64,000 nucleotides of DNA from Candidatus Saccharimonadota bacterium (GCA_017404725.1 JAFRBS010000029.1:17870-81869); one strand, 5' to 3'; positions 40,723 to 49,594 are shown, counted from the stretch's first letter. Numbers and translations are program-made. The notes: a model not told the origin generated them from the sequence alone.

Positions 40723-42591
40723 TATGTCGTAAACTACTTGCTTATAGTTTTCTACAGCTTCGGTCTTTATTTCTTTTCCGTTCAGATATTTAGCCGTTAA
40801 GACTGGCGCGTCCTTACAGACGTCGTCGAGCAGATACCCCAGAACCGGCTTTTTAACTCCGAGCACATTATAAAGCGTGTTCGAAAGACAATTTGGCGTC
40901 GTCGTAGGCAGCGTCGTCGTAGAAACTTTCTCTGGAAGTTCATCAGTCGCGCTCGCATATTTCACTAGATTAAAATCGTAGTCGAAATTAGTATAGATAA
41001 AGTACGGCGTAAGCTGGGTAATATTTCGTTCAGCGGCAGAAGAACTGCCATTCGTTTTTGCAAAAATCCCCGGACTATGGTCGCCGAAAAGCAGCACGAC
41101 AGTCTTTTCGTCCATCTTCGAAAGTTCGTCGATAAACTCGCCGAGATATTTATCGGAATTATGAAGCGACTGGAGATAAGTTTCGATGTCTCGCTTAGTA
41201 TTATCGGCTTCTCCAGAAACCTCGAAGTCATGATTATTATAATTATCGTAATTATACGGCAGATGATTTTGCATTGTAATTAACTCGATCATTTGTTTAT
41301 CAGGATTTTCGCGCAAAGTTTTCAAAGCTTCTTGGTACGATGAACGATCGTTTATGTATTGTGAGTTATCATCATGCTCCGTAAAATCAAACCGCGTAAT
41401 GTCGACGAAATCGTCATACCCCTCAACCTTCAGCGCAATGTCGCGTTTATACATTCCGCCATTAAACGGATGCAGCGTAACGGCGTTTTTATATCCGCCG
41501 GCCGTTTTCGCCCAGCTCGCGATACTGTCCACAGATTCCAATCTCGGGAAAATATCTGTGTACGGGACCGTGTTCGCCCAGTAATTTGAAAGCCCAGTAA
41601 AGACTTCGAACTCCACGTTCGCCGTCCCGCCGCCATATTCCGGCGAATACATATACCCGCTCGGGTACGAAGCGGCAATCTTATGCCAATTTGGCGTCAC
41701 ATCTTCCGTGGCGTAATTATAATATTCGCGAATTAATTCCGGATCATAAAACGACTCGTCTAAGATCACGACAATATTATAATCCGTATCTTTTAGATCT
41801 GTTCGATTTTTATCGTCCGCATTTTTCTCGTCAGAATATTTATTATAAATCGCATTGATTTTTTCTTCACTATAACCCTCCGGCTCTTCGAGCGAAACTT
41901 TTTTCAGGTTATATAAAAAGCCAAACAAAAATCCGTTATCGTCATAATTTTTGTTCTGGTTCCAGGCCGTAAAGCTCGTATCTAACCATTCAATATTCTG
42001 ATATGCGATCCCCGCATGATTTCGCGCGAAATCCGTTGTCACGAAAAATAGCCCAATCATCGCCCCCATGATGGCAACGCGCGGAATAACCATCCGCTTC
42101 ATCCAGAATGGCAGATTTTCTGGGAACGAAAACCTCAGAATCGAGCGCGTTTTATAATCTAAGAACCCGCCGACGAAAAGGGAAAGAATGCACGCCAGAA
42201 TCATCCGAATCAGCGCCCCTATGTCGATAAACTTCGCGAGCTGACCCGCCTGGTCCGCAAGCTGAAAATCTTCCGGCAGGAGCGGCGACCCCCGAGAAAC
42301 GTACTTATTTATATGAATATAAGTGAGGATAATTATGATTGTCCAAACAATAGAAATCGAGAGGCACGGTCGAAAAGTTAATGCGTAGATAAAGATTAAA
42401 ATTATCGCGATAACTAGCGCAGAAAAGAAAAACACTTTCGGACGTTCGAAAACAAAATTAAACGCCGAGCCGGAATTGTTGATGAAATAGCGATATTCTA
42501 AAAACCAAGTTAAAAACAGCGCGCCGACAAAAATCAGAGCTACATTTAAAATAATCTTCAAAATAAGACGTTTATTCATACGCGATACCAT
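40696..42591 (-). CDS. LTA-synthase-like membrane sulfatase family protein
   Basis: 631-aa membrane enzyme of the alkaline-phosphatase/sulfatase superfamily. Five TM helices lie in about residues 8-190, then a large outer domain. NIVVILDESFYDPELI (metal-binding acidic residue), EYGGGTANVEFEVFTGLSNYW (the Thr nucleophile in GGGTA) and VVLLFGDHSPGI (metal Asp/His) match LtaS/MdoB-type phosphoglycerol transferases. It likely transfers glycerophosphate to a glycolipid or glucan in the envelope. The start at 42591 follows a TGATAAAAT element by 6 nt; a second Met is four codons in. Confidence 0.85.
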   Translation of the reverse strand: MVSRMNKRLILKIILNVALIFVGALFLTWFLEYRYFINNSGSAFNFVFERPKVFFFSALVIAIILIFIYALTFRPCLSISIVWTIIIILTYIHINKYVSRGSPLLPEDFQLADQAGQLAKFIDIGALIRMILACILSLFVGGFLDYKTRSILRFSFPENLPFWMKRMVIPRVAIMGAMIGLFFVTTDFARNHAGIAYQNIEWLDTSFTAWNQNKNYDDNGFLFGFLYNLKKVSLEEPEGYSEEKINAIYNKYSDEKNADDKNRTDLKDTDYNIVVILDESFYDPELIREYYNYATEDVTPNWHKIAASYPSGYMYSPEYGGGTANVEFEVFTGLSNYWANTVPYTDIFPRLESVDSIASWAKTAGGYKNAVTLHPFNGGMYKRDIALKVEGYDDFVDITRFDFTEHDDNSQYINDRSSYQEALKTLRENPDKQMIELITMQNHLPYNYDNYNNHDFEVSGEADNTKRDIETYLQSLHNSDKYLGEFIDELSKMDEKTVVLLFGDHSPGIFAKTNGSSSAAERNITQLTPYFIYTNFDYDFNLVKYASATDELPEKVSTTTLPTTTPNCLSNTLYNVLGVKKPVLGYLLDDVCKDAPVLTAKYLNGKEIKTEAVENYKQVVYDILGGQRFWK

Positions 42592-42607
42592 AAGTATATT
42601 TTATCAC

Positions 42608-42643
42608 AAAAAATGACGCCCGTAAATCGAGCGCCATTTTTTC
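42608..42643 (-). terminator. Terminator of the aquaporin-like gene
   Basis: On the minus strand AAAAATG-CGC and GGCG-CATTTTTT form a stem ending in T6, in the 58-nt gap before the LTA-synthase-like gene. Confidence 0.7.
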
Positions 42644-42649
42644 CAGAAA

Positions 42650-43582
42650 TTATTTCTTAACTTCTTTGCAGCCACAGCAGCATTTCTCGCCAGAAAGCTT
42701 AGCGGCAAAGTCGGAAAGGTAGAAGCCGACAACGCCACCAATCAGCGGGAAGATCCAGTAAGTTACGAGCGCGAGCGAAGCGCCGCCAAGCAACTCACCA
42801 AAGTTTTCTGCGCCAGATGGCATGATCTGGTACATCAGGGCAACGGCTGGGTTAAGCGCGAAGTTGTTCTGGAGCGAAAGGAAATTCGAAGAAATCACAA
42901 TCGCGAACAAGAGCGCAACCGAAATGCCGGTACCGACAATCGCTGCGAAGGTTAGCGGGCTCTTCTTGTACGCCAAAGCGCGTGCGAAGAAGAACGCGAT
43001 CATGATAGCGCCGACGAACTCGATCATCGTTACTACCCAGAATTGGCCGCTTTCAACTTCGGCCATTTTCGGTAGCTCATAAGCCCCATCGCCAGCGTTG
43101 CGGAATAGGCTTACGATCCAGAGCGCGAGCCACGCACCGAGAATCTGCGAGATGATGTAAAGCACACCACGAATCGCGGACATCCGGCGAGAAGCCATCA
43201 TACCGACCGTAATGATCGGGTTCAGGTTTGCGCCAGAAAGGCCATAAACCGCCGCCGTAATCGCAATCAAACCGAACATGATGTAGAGCGGCTGATAGAG
43301 ACCGAGGCTTAGTAAAATAATAGTTAAAAGCATCGTACCGACGAGCTCGCCGATAATCGCGCCGTAAATTCGAGGACTTTTGAAAATTGTCAGGATGTTC
43401 TCGTTCGCATCACATTTGCGCGCGAAAAATCCCTTTAGTGGTTTGTCAGCACAGGTCGTAACTTCCTCGCGAGTTTCAACTTTAGCGGTCTTAGGGGCAG
43501 TCTTTTTGACTTGCTTCGCTTTGGTCGCTGCTGACTTTGAAGACTTTTTTGCGGTCGTCTTCGTAGACTTAGTAGTAGCCAT
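42650..43582 (-). CDS. Aquaporin/MIP-family channel with basic N-tail and Cys-rich C-tail
   Basis: 310-aa channel with six TM helices at about residues 73-300. The two half-helix signatures are SGANLNPIITVG (first box, NPI in place of NPA) and NFALNPAVAL (second, canonical NPA). Selectivity for water, glycerol or another small solute cannot be set by eye. Unusual extras: the first 50 residues are an Ala/Lys/Thr-rich basic tail (KKTTAKKSSKSAATKAK), and the last residues are GEKCCCGCKEVKK, a cysteine cluster that could bind metal. It has a GGAGG leader and a TATAAT box at 43619-43614, so it is not leaderless. Confidence 0.85.
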   Translation of the reverse strand: MATTKSTKTTAKKSSKSAATKAKQVKKTAPKTAKVETREEVTTCADKPLKGFFARKCDANENILTIFKSPRIYGAIIGELVGTMLLTIILLSLGLYQPLYIMFGLIAITAAVYGLSGANLNPIITVGMMASRRMSAIRGVLYIISQILGAWLALWIVSLFRNAGDGAYELPKMAEVESGQFWVVTMIEFVGAIMIAFFFARALAYKKSPLTFAAIVGTGISVALLFAIVISSNFLSLQNNFALNPAVALMYQIMPSGAENFGELLGGASLALVTYWIFPLIGGVVGFYLSDFAAKLSGEKCCCGCKEVKK

Positions 43583-43703
43583 TTAACCTCCTATTAAATT
43601 TGATATTAAACCCATTATACCACAACTTCAAAATAAGAAAAGTGTTTTGTTTTAAAGAAAAGTGTGATATAATACTTAAGTATATTTTATAAAGGAGGCA
43701 GAA

Positions 43704-43934
43704 ATGGGCGTTATTGTATCAAAAGACCGTGACCAGAATTCTAGATTAACTGAGCGTATTAATAGTGATTTGCGCGAGCGTGCTATGAAAAGTTCTAGCG
43801 ACGTAAAAGACCCAGACCTCGCCGAGGATTCTGAATACGTGCGAGATTTCAAGAAAACTGGCCATTTCGGCTGGATTTGGTTCGTTCTTATCGGACTAGC
43901 TTTAATTTCCATCGTCATCATTGTTGTGGTATAA
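43704..43934 (+). CDS. Small tail-anchored membrane protein (76 aa)
   Basis: 76 aa of unknown function: a charged cytoplasmic part (residues 1-50) and a single C-terminal TM helix (WIWFVLIGLALISIVIIVVV) ending the protein. AAAGGAGG lies 6 nt before the ATG, and TGTGATATAAT sits about 30 nt upstream. Its stop codon is embedded in the TATAAT box of pheS, so this gene end and the pheS promoter must have evolved together. Confidence 0.6.
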   Translation: MGVIVSKDRDQNSRLTERINSDLRERAMKSSSDVKDPDLAEDSEYVRDFKKTGHFGWIWFVLIGLALISIVIIVVV

Positions 43935-43935
43935 T
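43930..43935 (+). promoter_or_regulatory. -10 box of pheS
   Basis: TGTGGTATAAT ends 9 nt before the ATG at 43945; the TAA stop of the preceding gene is inside the hexamer. Confidence 0.6.
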
Positions 43936-43944
43936 ATATACCAT

Positions 43945-44889
43945 ATGACTATCGAGGAAATTAAGAAGAAGCTAAAGGCCTTAAACGGCGAATATGCTAA
44001 AATTAAAGATCTGCCAAAAGATGAGCGCAAAGATTTTGGCGCGAAATTAAACGAGGAGCGCGAAAAATTAGAACGCGAGTTAAAGGCGGCTGAGGAGACT
44101 GCCGAGAGCGAAAATATTGAGCCGATCGATATTACTGCGCCGGCAGCTTTAAACGAAGAAATCCCGCGAATTAAACAAGGCTCGAAACATCCGCTCATGA
44201 CCGAGTTAAATCGCGTCCTCGATATTTATTCTCATATGGGCTTTAACATCATCGAAGCGCGCCAGCTCGACGACGAGTTCCATATGTTCGAAAGTCTGAA
44301 CTTCCCCGAGGGGCACCCCGCTCGCGACGGCTACGACACTTTCCGGACCGAGGAAGGCTTTATCCCGCCGGCCCATACCTCGACGATGCAATATCGCGCG
44401 CTGACGAAATTTAAACCAGATCTCGAAGCTGGCGGCCAGATCGCCGTCGTGATTCCCGGCCGCGTGTTTCGAAACGAAGACGTCGACGCGACGCATGAGC
44501 ATACTTTTTACCAGTGCGAAGGCGTGTTCGTGTCGGAAGACGCGACTTTTGGCCAGATGCTTGGCGTCCTGAAAAATCTGTTCGAGAATTATTATGGCCA
44601 AGATTTGAAGATTAAAACTCAGCCTGGGTATTTCCCGTTTACCGAGCCGTCCTGCGAGCTTTTGATCGAAAAGCCGAAGTCGCTCGGCGGCAAAGGCGAC
44701 GGCTGGCTTGAGATGCTCGGTTGCGGTATGATCCATCCGAACGTCTTAAAAACTGCCGGCATCGATCCAGAAAAATACAAAGGTTTCGCTTGGGGCGGAG
44801 GAATCGATCGTCTGGCGATGTTGAAATATGGCTTAAACGATGTACGCTATTTTGAATCAGGCAAATTAGAATTTTTGGAGGAATTTTAA
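43945..44889 (+). CDS. pheS: Phenylalanyl-tRNA synthetase alpha subunit
   Basis: 314-aa catalytic subunit of the (alpha-beta)2 enzyme. A short N-terminal coiled coil (residues 1-55) precedes the class II core: HPLMTELNRVLDIYSHMGF, ARDGYDTFRTE, PPAHTSTMQYRAL (motif 1-2 region), GRVFRNEDVDATHEHTFYQCEGVFV (motif 2), and the WLEMLGCGMIHPNVL plus AWGGGIDRLAMLKYGLNDVRYF (motif 3). The N-terminal arm is shorter than in E. coli. The ATG at 43945 is used because upstream codons read the promoter. pheT follows after 1 nt. Confidence 0.96.
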   Translation: MTIEEIKKKLKALNGEYAKIKDLPKDERKDFGAKLNEEREKLERELKAAEETAESENIEPIDITAPAALNEEIPRIKQGSKHPLMTELNRVLDIYSHMGFNIIEARQLDDEFHMFESLNFPEGHPARDGYDTFRTEEGFIPPAHTSTMQYRALTKFKPDLEAGGQIAVVIPGRVFRNEDVDATHEHTFYQCEGVFVSEDATFGQMLGVLKNLFENYYGQDLKIKTQPGYFPFTEPSCELLIEKPKSLGGKGDGWLEMLGCGMIHPNVLKTAGIDPEKYKGFAWGGGIDRLAMLKYGLNDVRYFESGKLEFLEEF

Positions 44890-44890
44890 A

Positions 44891-47275
44891 ATGAAAATCA
44901 GTCTAAATGAAATCAAAAAACTAGTTCCTAAGGCCGCCGAGGTCGAGACCGACGAGCTGGTAAAGTTGATCGGCTCGCGCCTGGTCGAAGTCGAAGGCAC
45001 GAGCGACTGGAGCGCGAAATATAATAATATATATATAGTAAAAGTCGTTGCTTGCGAAAAAGTCCCGAATACGCATCTCAGCGTTTGTCAAATCGACGAC
45101 GGCAAAGACGGCGTCCAGGTAGTTTGTGGCGCGCCGAATGTTCGCGAAGGAATGTTTGCAGTCTGGATTGCGCCCGGCGCGATCGTTCCGCAAACTTTCG
45201 GCACAGACGACGAGTTCGAAATTAGCTCCCGAAAGCTGCAGGGCCACGAAAGCAACGGCATGCTCGCCGGTTTGGACGAACTAGACTTAGGTGATGATCA
45301 TTCTGGCATCGTGGAAATTGATCCAGAAATGCCCGGCGTAAAATCCGGCGCCAGTTTTGCCGAAGTTTTTGAATTGAACGATGTGATTTTGGACATCGAA
45401 AATAAATCGCTGACCCATCGTCCAGACACTTTCGGCTTGATTGGTTTCGCACGCGAGGTTTCTGGTATTCTCGGCGAAAAATTTAATGAGCCGAAATTTT
45501 CCGAGCTTGCGTTAGACGAAGAAAATATTGATATTAAAATTTCTGATCCTGAAATCTGCGCGCGCTATTCTTGCGCAGTGTTGGATTTTGCTGATGAGCC
45601 GCGCTCAGAATATTTGACAAAAGACGCAGTCTTCCTCGCGAAGGCCGGCATGAAATCGATTTCGCCGATTGTTGATGTGACGAATATCTTGATGCTGATT
45701 ACGGGTCAGCCGCTCCACGCGTTCGATTACGATAAATTTGTTAAAGTCGGCGGCGCCGATAATCCGGAGGTTATCGTCCGCACTGCTCGCGATGGCGAAA
45801 AATTAACGCTCCTCGACGGCAAAGAAATTATCTGCGACGAAAACGATATTTTGATTACCTCGAACGATGTCCCGGTCGCTTTGGCCGGCGCGATGGGCGG
45901 CGAGAATACCGCGATCGATGCTCAGACGAAGCGGATTATTCTAGAATCGGCGACTTTCTCGCTTTATCATCTCCGTAAAACTCAGATGAAACACGGCATT
46001 TTCTCCGAAGCTATCACGCGTTTTACGAAGGGCCAGCCGGCCGGCATGACCATGCCGACCCTCGCTGAAGCGGTCAAAGCGTTAGGCTCCGAGCCGCTCG
46101 CCGTTGTCGATTGCTTCCCCGCGAAACCGGAACAACCAGTCATCTCTCTGTCTCTCTCCGACATCAACTCTCTCCTCGGAACTTCCTACGACGCCGACAC
46201 GGTTGTCAGCACGTTGGAAAACGTAGGATTTAACGTGGAAGTTGACGGTACCAATTTCCACGTTAAATCCCCATTTTGGCGTACCGACATCCATATCAAA
46301 GAAGACATCATCGAAGAGGTCGGCCGCCTCCTCGGCTACGATAATATCCCTCTCGATTTCGCAAAGCGCCCCTTCATCGGTGCGAAGGAAGACCCGCTCT
46401 TTACCCTGAAAAACCGCGTCCGCGACATCCTTTCCGACCGCCTCGCCGCGAACGAAGTCTTAACTTACTCTTTCGTCAGCGAGAAACTTCAGAAAACCGT
46501 CGGCGAAGACCCGGAAGATTCCTATAAAATCGTCAATTCGATTTCACCAAAATTACAATGTTTCCGCCAGTCCATCGCCCCGAGCCTGCTCGAAAAAACC
46601 GCAATGAACCTAAAAGCTGGATTTAAAGACTTTTCGCTTTACGAGATTAACCAGACGACCAAAAAATCCCTCGGCTTAAACTCCGAAAACGTCCCAGAAA
46701 TGGAAACGCACCTTTGTTTTGTCGCCCTCGGCGATTTTTACACCGCGAAAGCCGCTCTTGTCGCCCTGTTCCAGAACCTCGGTCTCAGAGAATTCGCGTT
46801 GTCTGAGCCGGAAAAGATCCCTGATTATTACGAAAAGAAACATTCCGCGACTTTTAAGTTCGGGTTCGTCGGCGAGATTAAAAACAAAGTGCTAAAATCT
46901 CTGAAAATTGACCAAAAAGTCGCTGTTTTCGAGCTAAATCTCGAACAGCTTCTCGAAATTTTGCCAAAAACCAGCCAAAAATCGCTCAAATTCAGCCGTT
47001 TTCCGTCCGTTTCGCGCGATATTACCCTGAAGTTAAAACCCGAAATTGCCTTTGAAGACATCCAGAAGGCCCTAGAAGCCGCTTTAGCTAAAAACTGCGG
47101 TATAACCAAGGTCGAACCGGTTTCGCTTTACCAGAAGGATAAGAAGACGAAAAATCTAAGCTTTACCCTGACGTTTGCGAGCGAAGACCATACCTTGAGT
47201 GCGGATGAAATTTCTGCTATAATGAAGAAAGTAGAAAAGTCCGTGAAGTCCGATTTTGCGGCAGAAATTGTATAA
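44891..47275 (+). CDS. pheT: Phenylalanyl-tRNA synthetase beta subunit
   Basis: 794-aa subunit. Domains: the EMAP-like tRNA-binding fold (IYIVKVVACEKVPNTHLSVCQID ... VVCGAPNVREGMFAVWIAPGA), B3/B4 editing domain (SLTHRPDTFGLIGFAREVSGIL; VTNILMLITGQPLHAFDYDKF), B5 (ISLSLSDINSLLGTSYDADTVVSTLENVGF; FWRTDIHIKEDIIEEVGRLLGYDNIP), a catalytic-like core, and a C-terminal anticodon-binding FDX-ACB domain (FPSVSRDITLKL...). All major modules are present. It is co-transcribed with pheS. Confidence 0.96.
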   Translation: MKISLNEIKKLVPKAAEVETDELVKLIGSRLVEVEGTSDWSAKYNNIYIVKVVACEKVPNTHLSVCQIDDGKDGVQVVCGAPNVREGMFAVWIAPGAIVPQTFGTDDEFEISSRKLQGHESNGMLAGLDELDLGDDHSGIVEIDPEMPGVKSGASFAEVFELNDVILDIENKSLTHRPDTFGLIGFAREVSGILGEKFNEPKFSELALDEENIDIKISDPEICARYSCAVLDFADEPRSEYLTKDAVFLAKAGMKSISPIVDVTNILMLITGQPLHAFDYDKFVKVGGADNPEVIVRTARDGEKLTLLDGKEIICDENDILITSNDVPVALAGAMGGENTAIDAQTKRIILESATFSLYHLRKTQMKHGIFSEAITRFTKGQPAGMTMPTLAEAVKALGSEPLAVVDCFPAKPEQPVISLSLSDINSLLGTSYDADTVVSTLENVGFNVEVDGTNFHVKSPFWRTDIHIKEDIIEEVGRLLGYDNIPLDFAKRPFIGAKEDPLFTLKNRVRDILSDRLAANEVLTYSFVSEKLQKTVGEDPEDSYKIVNSISPKLQCFRQSIAPSLLEKTAMNLKAGFKDFSLYEINQTTKKSLGLNSENVPEMETHLCFVALGDFYTAKAALVALFQNLGLREFALSEPEKIPDYYEKKHSATFKFGFVGEIKNKVLKSLKIDQKVAVFELNLEQLLEILPKTSQKSLKFSRFPSVSRDITLKLKPEIAFEDIQKALEAALAKNCGITKVEPVSLYQKDKKTKNLSFTLTFASEDHTLSADEISAIMKKVEKSVKSDFAAEIV

Positions 47276-47288
47276 ATAAGGAGGCAAT

Positions 47289-47996
47289 ATGGAAGAAAAA
47301 GAACTGAGAACGACTACGAAACAGCGCGTTGTTATTATCGTCATTGCGGTTTTGACCCTGGTTTCGACGATTTTGGCGTATATGCTGATCGTGCTCGCCG
47401 GGAATAAGTCTAGCAGTACCGCCGAGACTAGCCCAGAGATGGCCGCGCTCCAGGAGGAGTATAGCGCGAAACAGACCGAGGTAAATAACTACGCCGCGAC
47501 TTTGTCTAGCCAATATTTTAACGACCTTAACAGCTTCAGGGGTCGGGTCAAGGCCTATAACGCCACGACTGCGAACAGCGACGGCTTAAAGACAGTCGAC
47601 CTTAAAGAGGGAACTGGCCGCGAGCTCGCCGAGGGCGACACGGATTATTTCGCTTATTATATCGGTTGGTGTGCCGACGAGAGCATTTTCGACTCCTCGT
47701 TTAACGACAAGGATAACCCGACTGCTCTTGGCGCGCCGCTTTCTGCGAGCATGGGCCTAATCGAGGGCTGGAACCAAGGGGTAATCGGCATGAAGATCGG
47801 TGGCGTGCGCGAGATTTCGATCCCGACCGAGCTCGCCTACGGCGACACCCAAGAGATCTGTGGCGGGACTGGCTCGCCGCTGAAGTTCATCGTTTTGCCG
47901 ATTGCTGATGAGAAATTGACTACCCTGTCGAACGAACTCGAGGCGATTTACGGGAAAATGGTCGAGGTATATTCGGCCTCGTCGAGCGCCAGCTAG
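47289..47996 (+). CDS. Membrane-anchored FKBP-type peptidyl-prolyl isomerase
   Basis: 235 aa with a TM anchor at about residues 14-36 and a coiled segment to about 75. The outer FKBP domain has DYFAYYIGWCADESIFDSSF, EGWNQGVIGMKIGGVREISIPTELAYGD (the core G-W-x-x-G-x-x-G-M-x-x-G-x-x-R-x-x-x-I-P-x-x-x-A-Y-G), and PLKFIVLPIAD. A Cys in GWCADES and another in QEICGGT could form a disulfide. It likely assists folding of exported proteins. GGAGG lies just before the ATG, 13 nt after pheT. Confidence 0.88.
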   Translation: MEEKELRTTTKQRVVIIVIAVLTLVSTILAYMLIVLAGNKSSSTAETSPEMAALQEEYSAKQTEVNNYAATLSSQYFNDLNSFRGRVKAYNATTANSDGLKTVDLKEGTGRELAEGDTDYFAYYIGWCADESIFDSSFNDKDNPTALGAPLSASMGLIEGWNQGVIGMKIGGVREISIPTELAYGDTQEICGGTGSPLKFIVLPIADEKLTTLSNELEAIYGKMVEVYSASSSAS

Positions 47997-48024
47997 CTAG
48001 ATCGTCGAAATAGCATAAGCGTAC

Positions 48025-48053
48025 TTGACATTTTAGCATAAGTGTGCTATAAT
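48025..48053 (+). promoter_or_regulatory. Consensus promoter of the two-membrane-protein operon
   Basis: TTGACA at 48025-48030, spacer TTTTAGCATAAGTGTGC (17 bp), TATAAT at 48048-48053. AGCATAAGCGTA also occurs just upstream at 48012-48023, a direct repeat of the spacer element. The leader to ATG 48117 is about 57 nt, with GAGCCCAGG-TTTGCTC able to form a small hairpin. Confidence 0.8.
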
Positions 48054-48116
48054 GGTAATAGTGGGTTAGCAATAACGCAGAGCCCAGGTTTGCTCGGAGC
48101 ACGAGGAGGTGTTATT

Positions 48117-48326
48117 ATGAGCTTAATATTATGGAGCGTAGCGGTGTCCATCGCGGCGCTGGTCGCGTTCGGATACGTAGTATACTGTGTTGTATCTGGC
48201 GTGCAGGCAGCGCACTTGGATAAGTTAGAACGCGAACGCGCGATTCGTCGCGCCGAGCGCGAACAGGCATTTATTGAGGAGCTATTTAAGGAAGACTTCA
48301 GCGATGTTGAGGTCGAAGACTTATGA
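48117..48326 (+). CDS. Small single-TM protein (69 aa)
   Basis: 69 aa, unknown function. A TM helix at residues 4-29 is followed by a highly charged helical tail (LDKLERERAIRRAEREQAFI) and an acidic end. The ATG at 48117 follows CGAGGAGGTG by 6 nt. It is the first gene after a consensus promoter with a leader and is followed by a second membrane protein 16 nt on. Layout resembles the small-protein pair at 22.3-22.6 kb, whose promoter is nearly identical. Confidence 0.6.
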   Translation: MSLILWSVAVSIAALVAFGYVVYCVVSGVQAAHLDKLERERAIRRAEREQAFIEELFKEDFSDVEVEDL

Positions 48327-48342
48327 AGAAAGGGGGGATCTT

Positions 48343-48678
48343 ATGATCTTCGGAATTGAGTTTTTGCTGTCTATAATTACGCTGGTGCTTTTATGGCGCG
48401 AGGATCGCCGTCGGCGGAAGTATGGCTATGGCCCGATCTGGACGAACATGTTTTTCCAGATCGTCGTAGCTGCGTTGACGATCCTGCTCGTAGTTGTCTT
48501 CTTGGTCGAGGACGGCGAGTGGCTTGTCAATCTCGTCATAGCGTATAGCACAGATGAGTTCGCCGCAGCGATTTGCGCGGCACTCATCACTGTGATGGGC
48601 GCGATTATGTTTGGTATGATTTCCTATCTGGCGATCATACCGGATGACGAAGACGCTGCGCGGCATCAACTAATCTGA
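48343..48678 (+). CDS. Three-TM membrane protein (111 aa)
   Basis: 111 aa with hydrophobic segments at residues about 3-17, 37-56 and 73-100, and a basic loop WREDRRRRKYGYGP after the first. No family recognised. AAAGGGGGGAT lies 6 nt before ATG 48343, and a terminator follows. Co-transcribed with the 69-aa membrane protein; a two-component pore or immunity-type pair is conceivable, but nothing proves it. Confidence 0.6.
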   Translation: MIFGIEFLLSIITLVLLWREDRRRRKYGYGPIWTNMFFQIVVAALTILLVVVFLVEDGEWLVNLVIAYSTDEFAAAICAALITVMGAIMFGMISYLAIIPDDEDAARHQLI

Positions 48679-48701
48679 CCCGTCTGGCCCAGTACCTTTT
48701 A

Positions 48702-48729
48702 AAACCCTGCTTTTTTAAGCGGGGTTTTT
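48702..48729 (+). terminator. Terminator of the membrane-protein operon
   Basis: AACCC-GCTT and AAGC-GGGTT around TTTT, followed by TTTTT. Confidence 0.85.
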
Positions 48730-48775
48730 GCTGTCTAATTTATATATGGTCAGCCCTTAGAATCTTGCCGCGTGA

Positions 48776-48781
48776 TATAAT
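48776..48781 (+). promoter_or_regulatory. -10 box of the AlkD-like gene
   Basis: CGTGATATAAT ends 6 nt before ATG 48788. Confidence 0.6.
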
Positions 48782-48787
48782 TATGGT

Positions 48788-49543
48788 ATGAATTACGAGG
48801 AGTTTTTGGCGGAGTTAGCGTCTAGCGCGGACGATGAATATCGCGATTTTATCATGAAAGGCATCCCGACCGAGCGGCCAATTTTAGGTGTGCGCGTACC
48901 AAGACTGCGCGAAATCGCGCGGGAGATTTCCGATGTTCCTGACTTTTTAAGCCACGCGCCGATTTCGCGCGAGGAGGTTTCGGTCCGCGGATTTGTGATC
49001 GCGAGCCTGCCTTACGATGAGATGAAAAAGTGTCTACCTGATTTTGTTGCGCTGATTGACAACTGGGAAAATTGCGACACGTTTTGCGCGAGCCTGCGTC
49101 GGGCTGTTCTGTCGCGAAAAACCGCTGCGCGCGCCGCAAAAGTTACTGCGCGCGCCGCTTCTTCTTATGTTACTTCTTCCGACCGCCGCGCGGACTTTCT
49201 GGAAACTTTGGATAAGTTTCTGACTTCCTCGCGTGAATTTGGTGTCCGCTTCGCGCTGGTCTGTCTTTTGGATTTTTATGTCGACGCGGATTATTTGCCG
49301 GTCATTTTTGACCGTGTTCTTAGGGTTTCTAATCGCGACGAGTATTATATCAAAATGGCGGTTGCGTGGCTGCTCGCGACTTGCTATATTAAGTTCCCCG
49401 AGCCGACGGAAAGTTTTCTGATGAGCGCCGATCTTCCGGACTGGACTTTTAATAAGACGATTTCAAAAATCTGCGATTCGTATCGCGTGGACAAGGACGC
49501 GAAGGCCAGGCTGCGCGCGCTCCGCCGAGCGACATCGAACTAA
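48788..49543 (+). CDS. DNA alkylation repair protein (AlkD-like)
   Basis: 251-aa HEAT-repeat glycosylase-like protein. Family features: GIPTERPILGVRVPRLREIAREI near residue 25, EVSVRGFVIASLP, DNWENCDTFCASL (the W-x-x-x-D motif used in lesion recognition), REFGVRFALVCLLDFYVD and EYYIKMAVAWLLATCYIKFPE (the Y-x-x-K-A-x-x-W-x-L block). These fit AlkD, which excises positively charged alkyl-purines without base flipping. It opens the accessory region and is leaderless. Confidence 0.85.
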   Translation: MNYEEFLAELASSADDEYRDFIMKGIPTERPILGVRVPRLREIAREISDVPDFLSHAPISREEVSVRGFVIASLPYDEMKKCLPDFVALIDNWENCDTFCASLRRAVLSRKTAARAAKVTARAASSYVTSSDRRADFLETLDKFLTSSREFGVRFALVCLLDFYVDADYLPVIFDRVLRVSNRDEYYIKMAVAWLLATCYIKFPEPTESFLMSADLPDWTFNKTISKICDSYRVDKDAKARLRALRRATSN

Positions 49544-49582
49544 GCTCCGTACGCTCCGCCGACCGGCCGCGCGCTAGCGTGA

Positions 49583-49588
49583 TATAAT
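49583..49588 (+). promoter_or_regulatory. -10 box of the exonuclease I gene
   Basis: CGTGATATAAT ends 6 nt before ATG 49595. Confidence 0.6.
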
Positions 49589-49594
49589 ATAAAT

